From Plasmopara viticola (taxonomy: Eukaryota > Oomycota > Peronosporomycetes > Peronosporales > Peronosporaceae), in the NCBI GenBank assembly GCA_001695595.3, contig MBPM02000078.1, positions 62,001 through 126,000 of the forward strand: a stretch of 64,000 nucleotides of DNA, read 5' to 3'. Within the stretch, counting starts at the first letter, position 1; each line of letters begins with the position of its first letter. This document shows positions 24,591 through 35,639 of this stretch, in pieces. The notes under the pieces were generated by a model. The model saw only the letters and a program-made list of their open reading frames with translations. It searched no databases and was not told where the DNA came from. A program made the position numbers and the translations under genes.

Positions 24591-26686
24591 CGGCCAAAGT
24601 AGTGTTCTTTTTTTTATTCATTTGGAGCTTGGAGCGTCATTTATATGTTTGAAATTGTTTTTATACAATTTGAATATTAATTTCCAAAAAGCGAGAGAGC
24701 TCGTGAACACGCAGTGAGCCGTAAATCATTGTATTGTGTGTGTTCTACAATAATTAGTATTGCTGGTGGGATTTTTGAGTTGCTCCATCTTTATTACCAC
24801 TGCGTCAAAGTACTCCTAATCTTCCTCTACCAGGTATCAATCGAGTATGTCAGCGCGATTTATCCAAGGCGAAAATCGTCTCTCTCAACGATATCATCCC
24901 CATCGTCCTCTTCGTCCCTGTTTGCAAGGAAATGCCGTTCCTCCCCATCTATCCTAGTCATCGCAAACATTTGTGTGTAGGGGTCGCTGCGCTTCTTCGC
25001 CAGTGATCTCTGCAGCTGCGCCAAGTTGAATGCTATGGCGACCTGCCGCTCACATTTGCCGGCACCGGGATGGACACGTTGTCTCGTACGCACTCGGTTG
25101 TTGGTCTTGTGGTTCCGCTCGCCTTCAACGGCACCAGCTCGGTTGCCGTGTACATGGATGAGGACTTTGGCGAGACGCTAAAAGCCTCTGTCGTCCGTTT
25201 GCGCCCAAATCAAGGACGACTTCGACTTGCGCGCCCTATACATTGGTGTGCGCTCAATCGATAATGATGGAAAATATGCGAATTCCTCGTTTAGGGTGTC
25301 GAGCATTTCCAGATCGTTTATGGCAACGCCCGCCAATGGTTCTCGACACTGTTGGAACAATGGACTCTGTCCCATCCCGATGGATTCAGAAGAATGTAGT
25401 TCAGTCATCCTGAAGTGCATGTCGTGATAGAACGGATCGGTGACAAAGGCCGGGGCGTGAGCGGATGTATAAATTGTGGCCAGCCGATAATGAACACGTC
25501 CGAGAATTCATGCGGTCGACCTCCAGACGCGCCAGTATATCGTCGTCGACTATCTGTATATTCTATGGCCAATGTGAAGAAAACTTGCAAAGATTGCGGA
25601 AAAGGTTGCCTCGTCGTCTTCCCAATGTGTGATGGCGCAGCACAGCTGCTTCAGAAGTTTATGTAGAGCTGCGGTTCTCTTCCAATAATCATTGTCGATG
25701 GTTGATTCACGCACTTCGTCTTTCATCCATACGTCCTTGTACTTATCGTCATAATAATCATGAAGGGCATGGCGAGGAGCGCAGACTTCTCAAGGAGGTT
25801 TCGCTTCAGCATACCCAAGGATGTAAACCAACGCGACTTCGTGAAAAGGATCAGGCTGTACGGATGACCACACTTCTTCACAACAACGCGGTCGAACATG
25901 GAGGATACAAGGTGCACCGCGGTAATCTTCTTTACGATGAACAAGTTCTGGACCACTGTCTCTTTGATGATCGAAGACTTAAGCTAGTCCATTTACAGAT
26001 TGTGTCCCCCATGCGGCGCACAGCCGAAACAAATGCGAACTCGTTGAATTGAAGCGCCAGTTGACGCAGGCATGTCATCACACTGGGTGCATCGGTGGAA
26101 AGATACCACATCGGCTTCGTCCTCGTCCTCTTCTCCATTGAGGCCGTTCGGAGCAAGCCCAATCGACACACGAAGAGTCCTCTTTCCAGACAAGACCTTC
26201 GCGAGTAGATCGACGGCCGTCTCGCGACTTGAGTCTATTGAAAAGTGGCGCAAAAAGAAGGTCTTGGGTCCGCAAGCCATCTGGTTGAGGACCTGTCTGC
26301 CCGCCTTGTTCGTGGCTCCGTCCATCGTCATGCACATCACTTTGAACTTGCTGATTGGTTGCAGCGAATTCACGTGCACGCGCGTGTACTCATCAAAGAG
26401 TAAAAGTTGACGATGACGTCCGGCGAAGGAAACCTTTATGGCGGGCGAATGTCTTGAAACCAAACTTTTCAGTATTCATTTCCAAACATTCTGAAAGACG
26501 TGGCAGTGCGGTGCATCGCCGTTGCAAGAAGCTCCCTATTTCACTTGCAGACGTGGATAGATTAGAATATAAGGCATATTTTACAGGTGGTCTCATAAAT
26601 CGCCAGCAGCGTATTGGCAGCATTTTAAATGCACTTTGAATGCGCAATTTTAAATTCAGTTAAAAATAAAAGGACCGCTGGCCAAA
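24591..26686 (-). mobile_element. hAT-type DNA transposon, decayed, with candidate 8-bp TSD
   Basis: The element occupies 24599-26678, between CGGCCAAA (24591-24598) and TGGCCAAA (26679-26686), a 7-of-8 match of the length hAT elements produce. The ends are only weakly inverted (GTTCTTTT-rich and GGTCCTTTT-rich). It sits in the 3' flank of effector 1. The equivalent flanks at 43190-43300 and 50940-51075 read through this point without it, although they are too diverged to fix the exact empty site. Confidence 0.65.
24850..26650 (-). pseudogene. hAT transposase, DUF659/hAT dimerisation type, broken
   Basis: Read from high to low coordinates on the minus strand, a DUF659-like segment lies near 26345-26250 (TMDGATNKAGRQVL, then GPKTFFLRHFS, matching the D-G-x-T-N / F-F-L-K-S pattern). 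A DNA-exposed segment follows (CTQCDD, GCAPHGGHNL near 26080-25995; the family has CxAHxxxL). An SRWFTSLGMLKRNLLEKSAL segment near 25870-25800 matches the TRFATSFLMLxSLLxxKxAL stretch of plant and oomycete hAT proteins. Acidic C-terminal sequence (DEEDDGDD) lies near 24900. The pieces lie in different frames with stops between them, so no active protein is expected. The GC content is higher than that of its surroundings. Confidence 0.75.
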
Positions 26687-26689
26687 ATT

Positions 26690-27146
26690 AAACGTAACAA
26701 TTTTCTCCGTCGTGTGCATATTACGCGTCAATTCTGTGGTTAATACCATATGAGTTGGAATTTCCGACATATCGGACCCTTATTGACCACATTTTAAATG
26801 TTGCCGGTACCACGACATCTACCCAATCTAAAGTATGGACCTTAGTGATTGCATCCCAATTAAAAAAGTAGACTACGAGTAGTTTCTTGGTGTACATCTA
26901 AAACGTGTACGTACAGCGCGACAAAAAATTGAATAAAAAAATTGATGCAAAGTTTTTCTATACTTAAATGCGACGCAGCGAATAAATATTTGAACGTTAC
27001 GAAGGTTGTTCGGTGACTCACAAAAAACTGGTTTCTTTCATTACAATTCCTATAACTTCCACCGACTGAACATCGTCACACAACTATTGCTCTGAATCCA
27101 ATCGTAAAGCGTCAATATATTTTATCAAGGATTAGTCATAGGGTAA
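26690..27146 (-). promoter_or_regulatory. 3' flank of effector 1
   Basis: Downstream of the stop codon the minus strand carries the sequence shared by this family: a segment with TGTGACGATG and CAGTCGGTGGA at 27090-27055, then a segment with TGTCGCGCTGTACGTACACG and GCCCATACTTTAG-like bases near 26920-26830, then GACGCGTAATATGCACACGA near 26725. Effector 2 (42780-43300), the pseudogene at 40276 (40275-39830) and effector 4 (60614-60730) have the same order. It probably contains the 3' UTR. A poly(A) signal was not identified. Confidence 0.65.
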
Positions 27147-28694
27147 TTAATTTGAAGAAATTGATTGTTTGCTGCTGACACTGTTTGGAGTCGAAACCTG
27201 TAGGATCCAAGTTATGCGCTTACGTTTCGATGGCAAACCTTGAAATAGATTCGGACGAGTGTGACAAAAATCATAGAAAAGCTCGTACATGATGAGCAAC
27301 TTTACAGCATAAGCCTCCTGCAAAATCTTCTTATCATTTTGCCAAGCCGACATTCCATTCCCTAGCAAATTTTCCAAATCTGGGCCCAACAAATGCTTCA
27401 ACCTTAGCAATTTCTGCTTGTAAACCAGAATCTTAAGTGTTTTAAGAATACGGATGCTGCCTGGAGTTGCGCCAGTATTCCTTCTGACCATGTCAATCAT
27501 TACAGCTGTCTCTTGCGGATACTGGTGGAATGGGAGGCTAAATGCCTTAAGAAACGCCGCGTGAAACGGAATCATCACTTTAGCCACTTCATCTCTCTTA
27601 CGTAAAAACGGGCCTTTTGCGAAGTCATTCTCCAAATCTATGAAGACGCTTCGATCATATATTGTCGTAGGATGCACAGATTTATCATTTTCTACGCGCA
27701 AGTGCAAATAATGCCAGGCTAAAAATTTTACCTCGTCAGGGTGCTCATTAACGCCAAAATCTAAAGCCTTTTTAGCAATCAGCTGGCTGTCAATTTGACT
27801 GTCAGAAGAGGTACTTTCACTCACACTCGCGGGTCGAAAGTCGTGCCTCGTTATAAATTTTGCAGCGTTTTTCATGATGACTGTCGGCTTTCCAACCTCT
27901 AGTCTATTAGCTAACACGATTGGCACAATAGTTGCCACCCACACCGGAGCTTGTTCTAGATTCGGCAAAGCATACACTTGTTGTCCCTTGACATTGTAAA
28001 TCGTCGGGTTGATGCGTTGGCGCTTGCTGCTTCCGATCTCCACCTCGTCAGGATGTTTATTCAAGTCAAACTCGAACGTCTTTTTAGTGATAGGCTGCTT
28101 GTTGAGCCGACCATTGGAAGCGACGACGCTAGTCGTAGAAGGGCCTGAAGGTGCGGGTTGGAAGTCGCGCTGCGTTGTAAATGTTACAGCATTTTTTATC
28201 GGCTCACGACTGCGCGGTCTTTTTGCCGATACTATTGGCGAAACGTTTGCCGACAACGCCGAATTTTTTTTTGAATTTGACGAAGCATATAACTTTTGTC
28301 CACCCGCAATGTTGGGCGTCGTGTCGATACGTTGGCGCTTGCCGCTTTTGACCTCCGACACAGGCATCAAATCTCCATGGTTTCTCATTGCCTCCGCAGC
28401 AGTCGCAACCACTCCTTCTCCATATTTGTTTGTCGCACCAATATTTTCCACTATTGTATGTTCTAATCCTTCCAAGGAACTGCGTGGAGGCAAAGGTGCG
28501 CGCTCCTCATAAAGCGTTGAGTTATTCTGTGGTTCACGAGTTTCCCGACGAGACAACGTCTCATCGATTGTGCCACTAGTCGCCACAAAGCCCTTATTGG
28601 GTGTTTGCACAGGCTCGCTCTGGTTGGATTCTACAGCTATTCGATTGCTTGCCGCGATGAGAAGCGCAATAGTTACGTAATATGCGCCGCACAT
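27147..28694 (-). CDS. Effector 1: secreted repeat-containing RXLR-like protein, 515 aa
   Basis: Predicted secreted effector of the oomycete RXLR-dEER class. Residues 1-20 form a signal peptide (MCGAYYVTIALLIAAS). The RXLR position reads RETR (50-53) and is followed by an intact EER (63-65), so host targeting is plausible but the RXLR site is degenerate. A conserved alanine-rich helix lies near 92-112. Two diverged modules of about 100 residues follow (117-220 and 221-324). Each starts with the basic string KRQRI, a candidate nuclear localisation signal, and ends with HPDEV. The C-terminal domain (376-515) carries FHAAFLKAFSLPFHQYPQ and is shared by all four paralogs. The ATG at 28694 is preceded by TCAAC as in effector 2. 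An in-frame TAA comes just before a residual LPYD-stop, where paralogs end in PHD, so the C terminus is a few residues shorter. The closest paralog is effector 2. Host target unknown. Confidence 0.85.
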   Translation of the reverse strand: MCGAYYVTIALLIAASNRIAVESNQSEPVQTPNKGFVATSGTIDETLSRRETREPQNNSTLYEERAPLPPRSSLEGLEHTIVENIGATNKYGEGVVATAAEAMRNHGDLMPVSEVKSGKRQRIDTTPNIAGGQKLYASSNSKKNSALSANVSPIVSAKRPRSREPIKNAVTFTTQRDFQPAPSGPSTTSVVASNGRLNKQPITKKTFEFDLNKHPDEVEIGSSKRQRINPTIYNVKGQQVYALPNLEQAPVWVATIVPIVLANRLEVGKPTVIMKNAAKFITRHDFRPASVSESTSSDSQIDSQLIAKKALDFGVNEHPDEVKFLAWHYLHLRVENDKSVHPTTIYDRSVFIDLENDFAKGPFLRKRDEVAKVMIPFHAAFLKAFSLPFHQYPQETAVMIDMVRRNTGATPGSIRILKTLKILVYKQKLLRLKHLLGPDLENLLGNGMSAWQNDKKILQEAYAVKLLIMYELFYDFCHTRPNLFQGLPSKRKRITWILQVSTPNSVSSKQSISSN

Positions 28695-28990
28695 GTTGAA
28701 TGGAAGGCTAACAGATGTTCACAAAATTCACTGGCAAGAATTGGTAGCAGAACTGATTTTTTCACCATACGCACTGGAAGATAAAGCTAAATTCATAAAT
28801 ATCGCGAGTCTTTTTATGGAATAGTAAAAATCCTCATGCGTGTACTAATCAATTCCCGTAGAAAATATTACGTTGACTTGCCGTATAACGCGGGCGAAGC
28901 ATCATTTAAAAACGAACTTCTGTTCCCTTGTTTGCTGCTTTCAAATCTTTGCGCTCAAGCATGTCAAGTCACCGATGCGTAACTTACGCT
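28695..28990 (-). promoter_or_regulatory. Upstream region of effector 1
   Basis: AT-rich. On the minus strand it contains CTACCAATT at 28747-28739, about 45 bases before the ATG. This resembles the CACCAATCAATT element found upstream of effectors 2, 3 and 4. A plus-strand effector relic begins at its far end, so the two are arranged head to head. Confidence 0.4.
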
Positions 28991-29280
28991 ATAACTTTTA
29001 AATATAGCCTGCCATTCCATTAGTATCTCCACAAGACAGCTGAATTAATAAGCATAATCGGATTAAGTACTGACTCAAGTCCAAGAAACGACCATCTTTC
29101 CAGAACATTCAAAATTCTAGCAAAAACATGAAAAGAGTTGAAGGGCCAAATTTGGCAAAGTTGCTGGAGAGTTGAATATTTGTGTTGTAGAATAATGAGG
29201 AGAAACTGCGGGAGGCCCTGTACTGCAAAGTTGCTTGTCATGTACGAATTCTTTTATGTTTTTTTCCACAGCCGCTCAAA
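28990..29280 (+). pseudogene. Effector C-terminal relic, head to head with effector 1
   Basis: The plus strand preserves the C-terminal domain of the effector family in broken frames: LPFH-like codons near 29011, DSSPRNDHLSRTFKILA at about 29067-29120 (family: ASPSNGHLFRTFKSLA), GPNLAKLL near 29148, then LREALYCKLLVMYEFFYVFF near 29203-29262 (family: EAYxVKLLIMYELFYDF). At least one stop and one frameshift interrupt it, and the N-terminal two thirds are missing. Block B begins about 65 bases further on. Confidence 0.8.
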
Positions 29281-30074
29281 AAAATAACTTAAACTTGGTG
29301 GATCTAATAAGATCCTGCAGCTCTGATCGAGCTTTGCACTTTACTGCCCGTGTGGTGATACATCAATTTTATTGAACTTGTGATGTTACTACCATATTGA
29401 AGTATGTCAAGCTTTTTTCGATGTGTAAGCGACGGAAGTTCATAGAAAATCTGCCCGTCTTACCTTGCATAATACACTTAGCCATTTTTAAAGTAAGCTT
29501 TTTTAATACCGCCGAATGTAAGGATTAAAGTAATGTGGTAAATAAAACTTAGAGTGAAGAAGAGATGGCGCGTGTAATGGGCTGTTACGTAAAGCATTCT
29601 TTGTTTTATAAGCAGATTTACTGAGAAGAGCTTTGTACTGATGGTGGATTTTGATGTACAATCGACACAGGTCTGAAAGTTTAAAGAAATTAGAATGGAC
29701 ACAATCGCTGTCTAAATAACAGATTAAAAGTATGTTTCGCACATCGAAATCCTAAAGATCGGGATAGTAATTGTCAACAAACGGAAGATCTTCATCCTCC
29801 TTCACGCCGTCTCTTGAAAGGTACAACGTTGTGTCTTAGCGTTGTGTCCCTTCATCACATCTGGTAGCACTTGGCGTCATTCTACGTGAAATTGATAAGC
29901 TTTAACCTCGCAAAGCTTTCAGGATAAACAGAGCCATCCTATTGCATCGACCAGTTGAGCAGATATCTTTGATCAAATTGCTTGCTGGCGTGTATGATTT
30001 TGAGGAGACTAATGTCTGGATCTCGAGATTAACAAGCAAATATCATTCTCGAAAGGTGTGGCAGCATAGGTATA

Positions 30075-30385
30075 AGAAGCATCTAATGTAGTGTGTAAGG
30101 CACTAAACCTTGAAAATTTAGAGCTGAATATCAAAAGAACTAGATCTAACGATGAAGAAGGGATAGGTCTAATTTACGGACAAACAAGTGCGCGGCATCG
30201 CGGCTATATTACCAAAAGGCTGCATCATAGGTTAGGCACTCATCCGCGAAGCAACTTCATCGGAGTGTATTATGTCCTGAGAGCATAGGAAAGGAAACTG
30301 GGAGCAACGTCCCTTTCAGACACTTAAGTTCCGCCAGAGCACAAGCTAATTTTGTTTATATCTTGATTATATTAATATGCTTCTG
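30075..30385. other. Insertion present in block B only
   Basis: Block A passes directly from GGCAG...GCATAATAAGC to the ACGGCCTTAATAA string, whereas block B has about 300 extra bases here. A 65-codon plus frame (30091-30288) fills much of it, but no domain, terminal repeats or clear target duplication were seen. It could equally be a deletion in block A. Confidence 0.5.
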
Positions 30386-30489
30386 ATTTAAAAAAAATGA
30401 CGGCCTAAATAAGAAGAACACTTCCCGGAAAATCAGAGATGACTGTAGTCGTGGACGGTCAGAGGGCAGCCCTTTTTATATTCGAGCTT

Positions 30490-30945
30490 ACCAACAACAC
30501 TAGAAGTGGAAATTTAAATTGCATCTCAAGCGATGTATAGTCACAGGCAAGCTTGATCCTTTAAATTGCCTGAGTGACCCGCTGATTTGTTATGAGTCTC
30601 ATTGGACTTATGTGCTGCTGAGAAGAGCATTATTGGTTGCTTTGGCTACGGTATGAAAGGATATGATTCACCTCAATCTAGAAGGGTCTCGTTCGTCTTG
30701 CTTAAGAGCTTATAAAATAGCTGATAGATGCTACGAAATTCCGCTTTTCGTACTGGCGGAGTGCCCTACTGGGAGAATTCGACGTTCTCTTGATTGATAT
30801 ACGGTGTGTTTTGTGAGATTGACAACTCGCTAAGACAAAGATGGACTCTTGACTGTACACCTTAAATTACGAGCGTATAGAAATTATTTTGAGTCTTGGT
30901 ATGCATTGGCTTGTCGCAATGTTTTGCGCACCAAGAAACCAACAA
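30490..30945. other. Segment inverted relative to block A
   Basis: Reverse complement of 3928-4404 within an otherwise collinear duplication. The strings AACACTAGAAGTGG near the left edge and CTTGGTATGCATTG near the right edge match the opposite edges of the block A segment. Confidence 0.75.
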
Positions 30946-32934
30946 TTAAATGATAATATAATCTCCAAAGGTCGACAATTCTTTTGCTGGACAAATCAAG
31001 GATTCTGACCGCTCATCCATTTTTAGTATGACCAAGTTATTGGCATGCCGTGGCTACATAAACGTGAGTCTTTAATTGGGGAGAGAGTGCAGATTATAGG
31101 AGCCAGCAGCTTATAATTGCAAAACAGAATCATTTTTCGCCAAGTTTAGTCTCGACTTCTGTAAAAGACAGCTCGGGAAAGTATACGCCGATATTTGTGC
31201 AGGGCTGATCAAACTTACTAAAGTTTCCCCTTAAGTAGATGTGACGACGTTTTCAAAGCGATTACAAGTTAGAATACAGGTTCTGCTAGCTGCACCAGCT
31301 GTTTGCAAAGACACTCGTTTTAAGTAACCGGTATCCGCGGGTCTTAACTGGAGCCACCACCCGAGGGCAACAACGTTTCGTAGAAGATTTTTAGGTCCAC
31401 AAGATACAGTGGGTAACATAGGACCACAAGTTCTTAATAAAGTACCACAAAGAACGCCGGTAATATGGCTGCTGTAGAAGAGATTAAGGATGCAATTAGG
31501 AACCATGTTTTAATGTCACAAGCGCTTTTGTAGTAAAAAACATATCTACTCGTATGAAACTGATTATAGCGCAACTAGACACTGTATCGCGGTGAGTGAG
31601 CTACAATTACATGCATTGCCAGAAAACATCAGAGTTACCTTACCTCGAATTTCCTCAAGCTATCAAGTTTAAATTTCTTCGGGATTTTCCAAAAAGGAAA
31701 GCTTTTGCCATATAACCTTGGCTTTAGAAAAAGGCTTTTAACATCACACTTGACTTAGAATAGTTCGGCTCAGTCGTTTTTGACTTTTTTTAACGAAAAG
31801 CCGGTTTGATAAGATTGATGCTCAATCCGACAGAAGAGAGGGCTACCAAATAATTGGATGTTTCTGCAATGGTCGGCCCGTCATTGAAGAAAGTTGCCAG
31901 AAAAACTAAGATTGCCTTAGTAGTTCAGGTGGTTGGAAGCCAAAAAAATTTTTGCGCAAAAAGAAAGTTAGAGTGGACGCAACCAAAGAAGACTGCGCCA
32001 GCATTGACTACACTAGAACAATCAGCGACGGATCTTCATTACCCACAAGAGAGCCACTAAGACATAGAAGACCTCGAAAAGTCTCTCATTTCACTGCAGC
32101 CGGGAACGTGCGGCTAATACTTTGCTTTGTTTGGCGATCCACGCACACATTCGCCTTCTGACAAAGAGAATCAAGAGCAGCACTTTGCGCGCTGTCTAAT
32201 AGCAGAAGCAGTATCTAATTAGTGCATCTTTTCTCGCGCTAGAAGGCTATAAGACTGCAGCTGATATACTGTGTGTCCACAGCTTCTATTCTCATATCAT
32301 AGTGGAATTCGGTCAGTCGTGCAATAGCCGTCTCAGCGGTTCTCACTTGCTTCGACAAGAAGAATAGCCACGTCAATTAACGAATAGTCATATAAGCACT
32401 GGTCCACACTGCACACTAAATCTGCTACCGGCAATACGAATACAGAAAAGGCCGTTCTCTCCTCGACCTTGCATCGTTTTGATGATAAGCAAAAAATACG
32501 CGATTGTTTGTAAGCACTTGAGATAGCTCTTGGGCTCGACTCTATCGGCCAAGCTGCGACTTGTTTGGAGTGGTCTGGGCTCTTACAAGCCCTGTAGATA
32601 AGATAAGCTTTATCTGCCAAGAGACCTATTTACGTGCATCTTGGTGTGTTGTTTGTTAGATGCTTCGAGTTTTTGCTAGCTTTCGTAAAACCATAATAAA
32701 CTGCCTTTTGTCGACAGGGTGCTAGAATGATCGGTGAAAAATCAACGAGTCAGCAGCGAGCATGAACCCTTAAGAAAAAATAACTTAGCGTGCGCTAAAG
32801 AGCACTGACAAGCTTATTGGGTTTGCTAGGCATCTATATAGCATGAAGATTGTATTCCAAGAAATGTGTGCCATTTCTTGGGAGCATTTGCCGCCGTCTC
32901 CAAGAATATCTTGTTTATGTCAAAATTAAAGAGC

Positions 32935-33440
32935 TTAGAGCTGAGACAATGCCCTCTTGGCTTTTTTTTGTCGGGTAAATTCTTTCGTAAGCAAACTATA
33001 TTCATCCGGCAAGCTTAAGCGATTTGGGAGAAATAAGATGACTCTTCTAGGTTCGTCTCCATCAAGTCGCAATAGTGCGAAGCCAATGGCACAGTCGAAA
33101 GTGAAGCAAATGACGCTAAACGAATTTGTCAAATTAGGCAAAGCCAAGACCTGATCCTACTGTAGGCTTTACTTGACGCTATCAAGAGCATCCTATTGAT
33201 GGCTCTCTCATGGATGTCTCGTTAATTACAGGGCAAAGACTTTTCAAAAGCCAAACAGACAACTATGCACTTGGACATGTAATTGGCTATGCCTAGCCAA
33301 ATGCAAAAAAACGGTGTAAGCAAAGCCAAGTCGGCTTTCACTTTCGGGGCATAGTCGAGCGCCATGTATACCCTTCGCCACAAAGACACATTTGTCAATG
33401 ATAACATAAAGCATATTGCTTCTTATGATCATAAAACCTT
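32935..33440 (-). pseudogene. Gypsy RT/RNase H remnant (block B)
   Basis: Paralog of 6300-6860. AIGFALLRLDGDEPRRVI is again readable on the minus strand at about 33085-33030. The RT end is clearer here, with KCVFVAKGIHG and LGIANYMSKCI near 33395-33270, matching the Gypsy KCxFxxxxIxxLG ... LGLANYxxKxI region. The two stretches lie in different frames with stops, so it is inactive. Confidence 0.75.
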
Positions 33441-35639
33441 GCCCTAGGTGGTCTTAATGGGCGTTCGGTGGCAAAAAATTTCAGACCGATTATGGGCAAT
33501 TAAAATCATCACTTAAAAGCCTTTCAAGATTCAAACAATTTGGCGGCGAACAATTGTCGAGCCGTACCCACTCCTATCGCATGCCATTTAGCATACTAAT
33601 TACCGCGAGGAACATATTTGGCTCGCTAAGTCGTATTCATTATCATTTATCTAGTAAATTCTGTGAGCTTCTAAACGCTCTCACACATACAGATAAGCAA
33701 CTTCGATAAATGTCAGTACAGGTACCGCTGCTTTTTAAGTCACGGCAAGGTCTCATCTTTCTGTCCTGTTAAGCACAAAAAGTATGTGACAAGTGCGAGA
33801 ACCATTTTTTGTTTTTGATAAAGAAGGCATCAATCCTCTTAAATTTCTTGTAGTAGACGCTCGACACAGTTTTTGTGTCTGTATAAAAAAAACGACCCCC
33901 CCTCTCCCCGATGGGAGCTTGTTGGTGAGTCTCTGGACCCTACATCTGCAATCGAAACAACATTAAATCTTTGTGACTCGATAAAAACAATACGTACTTA
34001 TCCTAAGCGCTAACGTAAGTCCAATTGTCTAAAACGCATGAAGCATTTACTTTCTGAGAAAGAGGTTTTCAATTTATCGGAGCGCAGCCTTGAATGTATT
34101 CTGTTTTTTTTGCCAAAAATTCAGAAACTTCGTCTTCTTTGAGGTAAGCAGCTCTATCTTAAGATCGCCTGCCGTGGTTTGACGGCCAGATGAGCTGTCA
34201 ATCATTCCTATAGATATTTTTTTGTCAACTAAGGGTCGTGTATAATTCACAAGGACCGATATCATTGCATCTCTACCCTCTTCTAGCGGATGGTGCTCTA
34301 TTACATCTCTGCGGTCCCTTTCTTCACACAGTGTCTTGCGGACACCCACTCGCGGAGCTTTGCTACCAGCCGTTGCTAGCTCTATATTATACTCTGTGGG
34401 ACGAGAAGCTATATAAACATACTATACCTCCTTTGGGTGTATGAATAAAAACAAACGCTTTGAAAGTATCTCACAATTACCATATAAACATAGGCTGGCA
34501 ACTTATCTCCTCTGTGAGAATTGGGCAATAGTCCGGCCTCTTAAATGATTTAAGGCTCCTGATCATCTAGCTACACCATGCCTATCAGTCGGCCACTTTT
34601 GGTTGACCGAAAGTGTAAGCGATAATTTGCTACACTTTAGAGTCTACTAAATCTCAAAGCGAGTATCTAGACTTTTGTACACTTAACTGCACAGCAAGTA
34701 GTCTTTTACTGCCGATTTTTTTCTTAAGAGCTTTCAGGACCTTAGAGGCTTAGCCTCTATGATTTGTATTGATTGTACACTCGTCATGAGGCCTGGACTT
34801 TCCCCAAGAAGGGCACCTCGCCCATAGTCATGACCAAATCCCAGAGTGCAACTTCTGCCAATGACTTTTGAGGAAACCTCACAGCAAAAGTAGCGGATGT
34901 TGGTCTGAACGGCAGCACTTGAGTCCATTGGGGCTAGGGTCAGAGCCTGCCCATCCGATGCATTTCAACGGAACGAGCCTGCTTACGACTCTACTACGTT
35001 TCAAAACAAAATGCTCATTTCATTATTGCCGCCTGTTAAGCCTTACTTCTTAACTTAAAAAAAATTCCTAGATTTGTTTAAGAAGTGACGAGGCCGTTTC
35101 ATCCTTTAAATTATGTACAAATTGATGAAACTTATGCCTTCTCTGGTTTTAAACAAGAAAGTGTGAGTGTTTATGTATGCCGAAAGGAATGCTGCTCTCC
35201 TTTATCAATTAATGTGTTTTCAGGACACCAACACTCCGTTGAAGTATCTTAACGGGCGAGTGCCCAGTTTTTTTACCCGGTATTTGAAGCAAGATGGGAG
35301 TGGGAACATTAATGGCACATGCATATCCATGACGAAAGCCGCTATAGAATTACGCAAATCAAAGATGCTACTAGATTTGCTAGTACTAGGTCGTCGCACG
35401 GTGCTGAGTTATTTGCCATCCCCATGCGTGACGCATACTAATGCTGTAATATCGATCTGACCAGACTGGCCCACTTTAATTTATGACGACATTTTCGTGG
35501 TAACTAAATTCATTTGAATCTGTCATGCTGTAACACACCCTCACCTGTGATACTAGTGTTTATAAATACGTCTTTGGAAAAACCTTATATATAAACTGAG
35601 CGAGACGATTTTCTGACACGACTCGGCCGTGCTTGGTTC

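Noticed and set aside
25702..26410. Plus-strand frames of 112-116 codons in the hAT region
   Set aside because: Antisense to the transposase, whose family residues are all on the minus strand.
28009..28512. 167-codon plus-strand frame antisense to effector 1
   Set aside because: It is the shadow of the effector repeat modules on the other strand. It shows no independent motif, and similar shadows occur opposite effectors 2 and 4.
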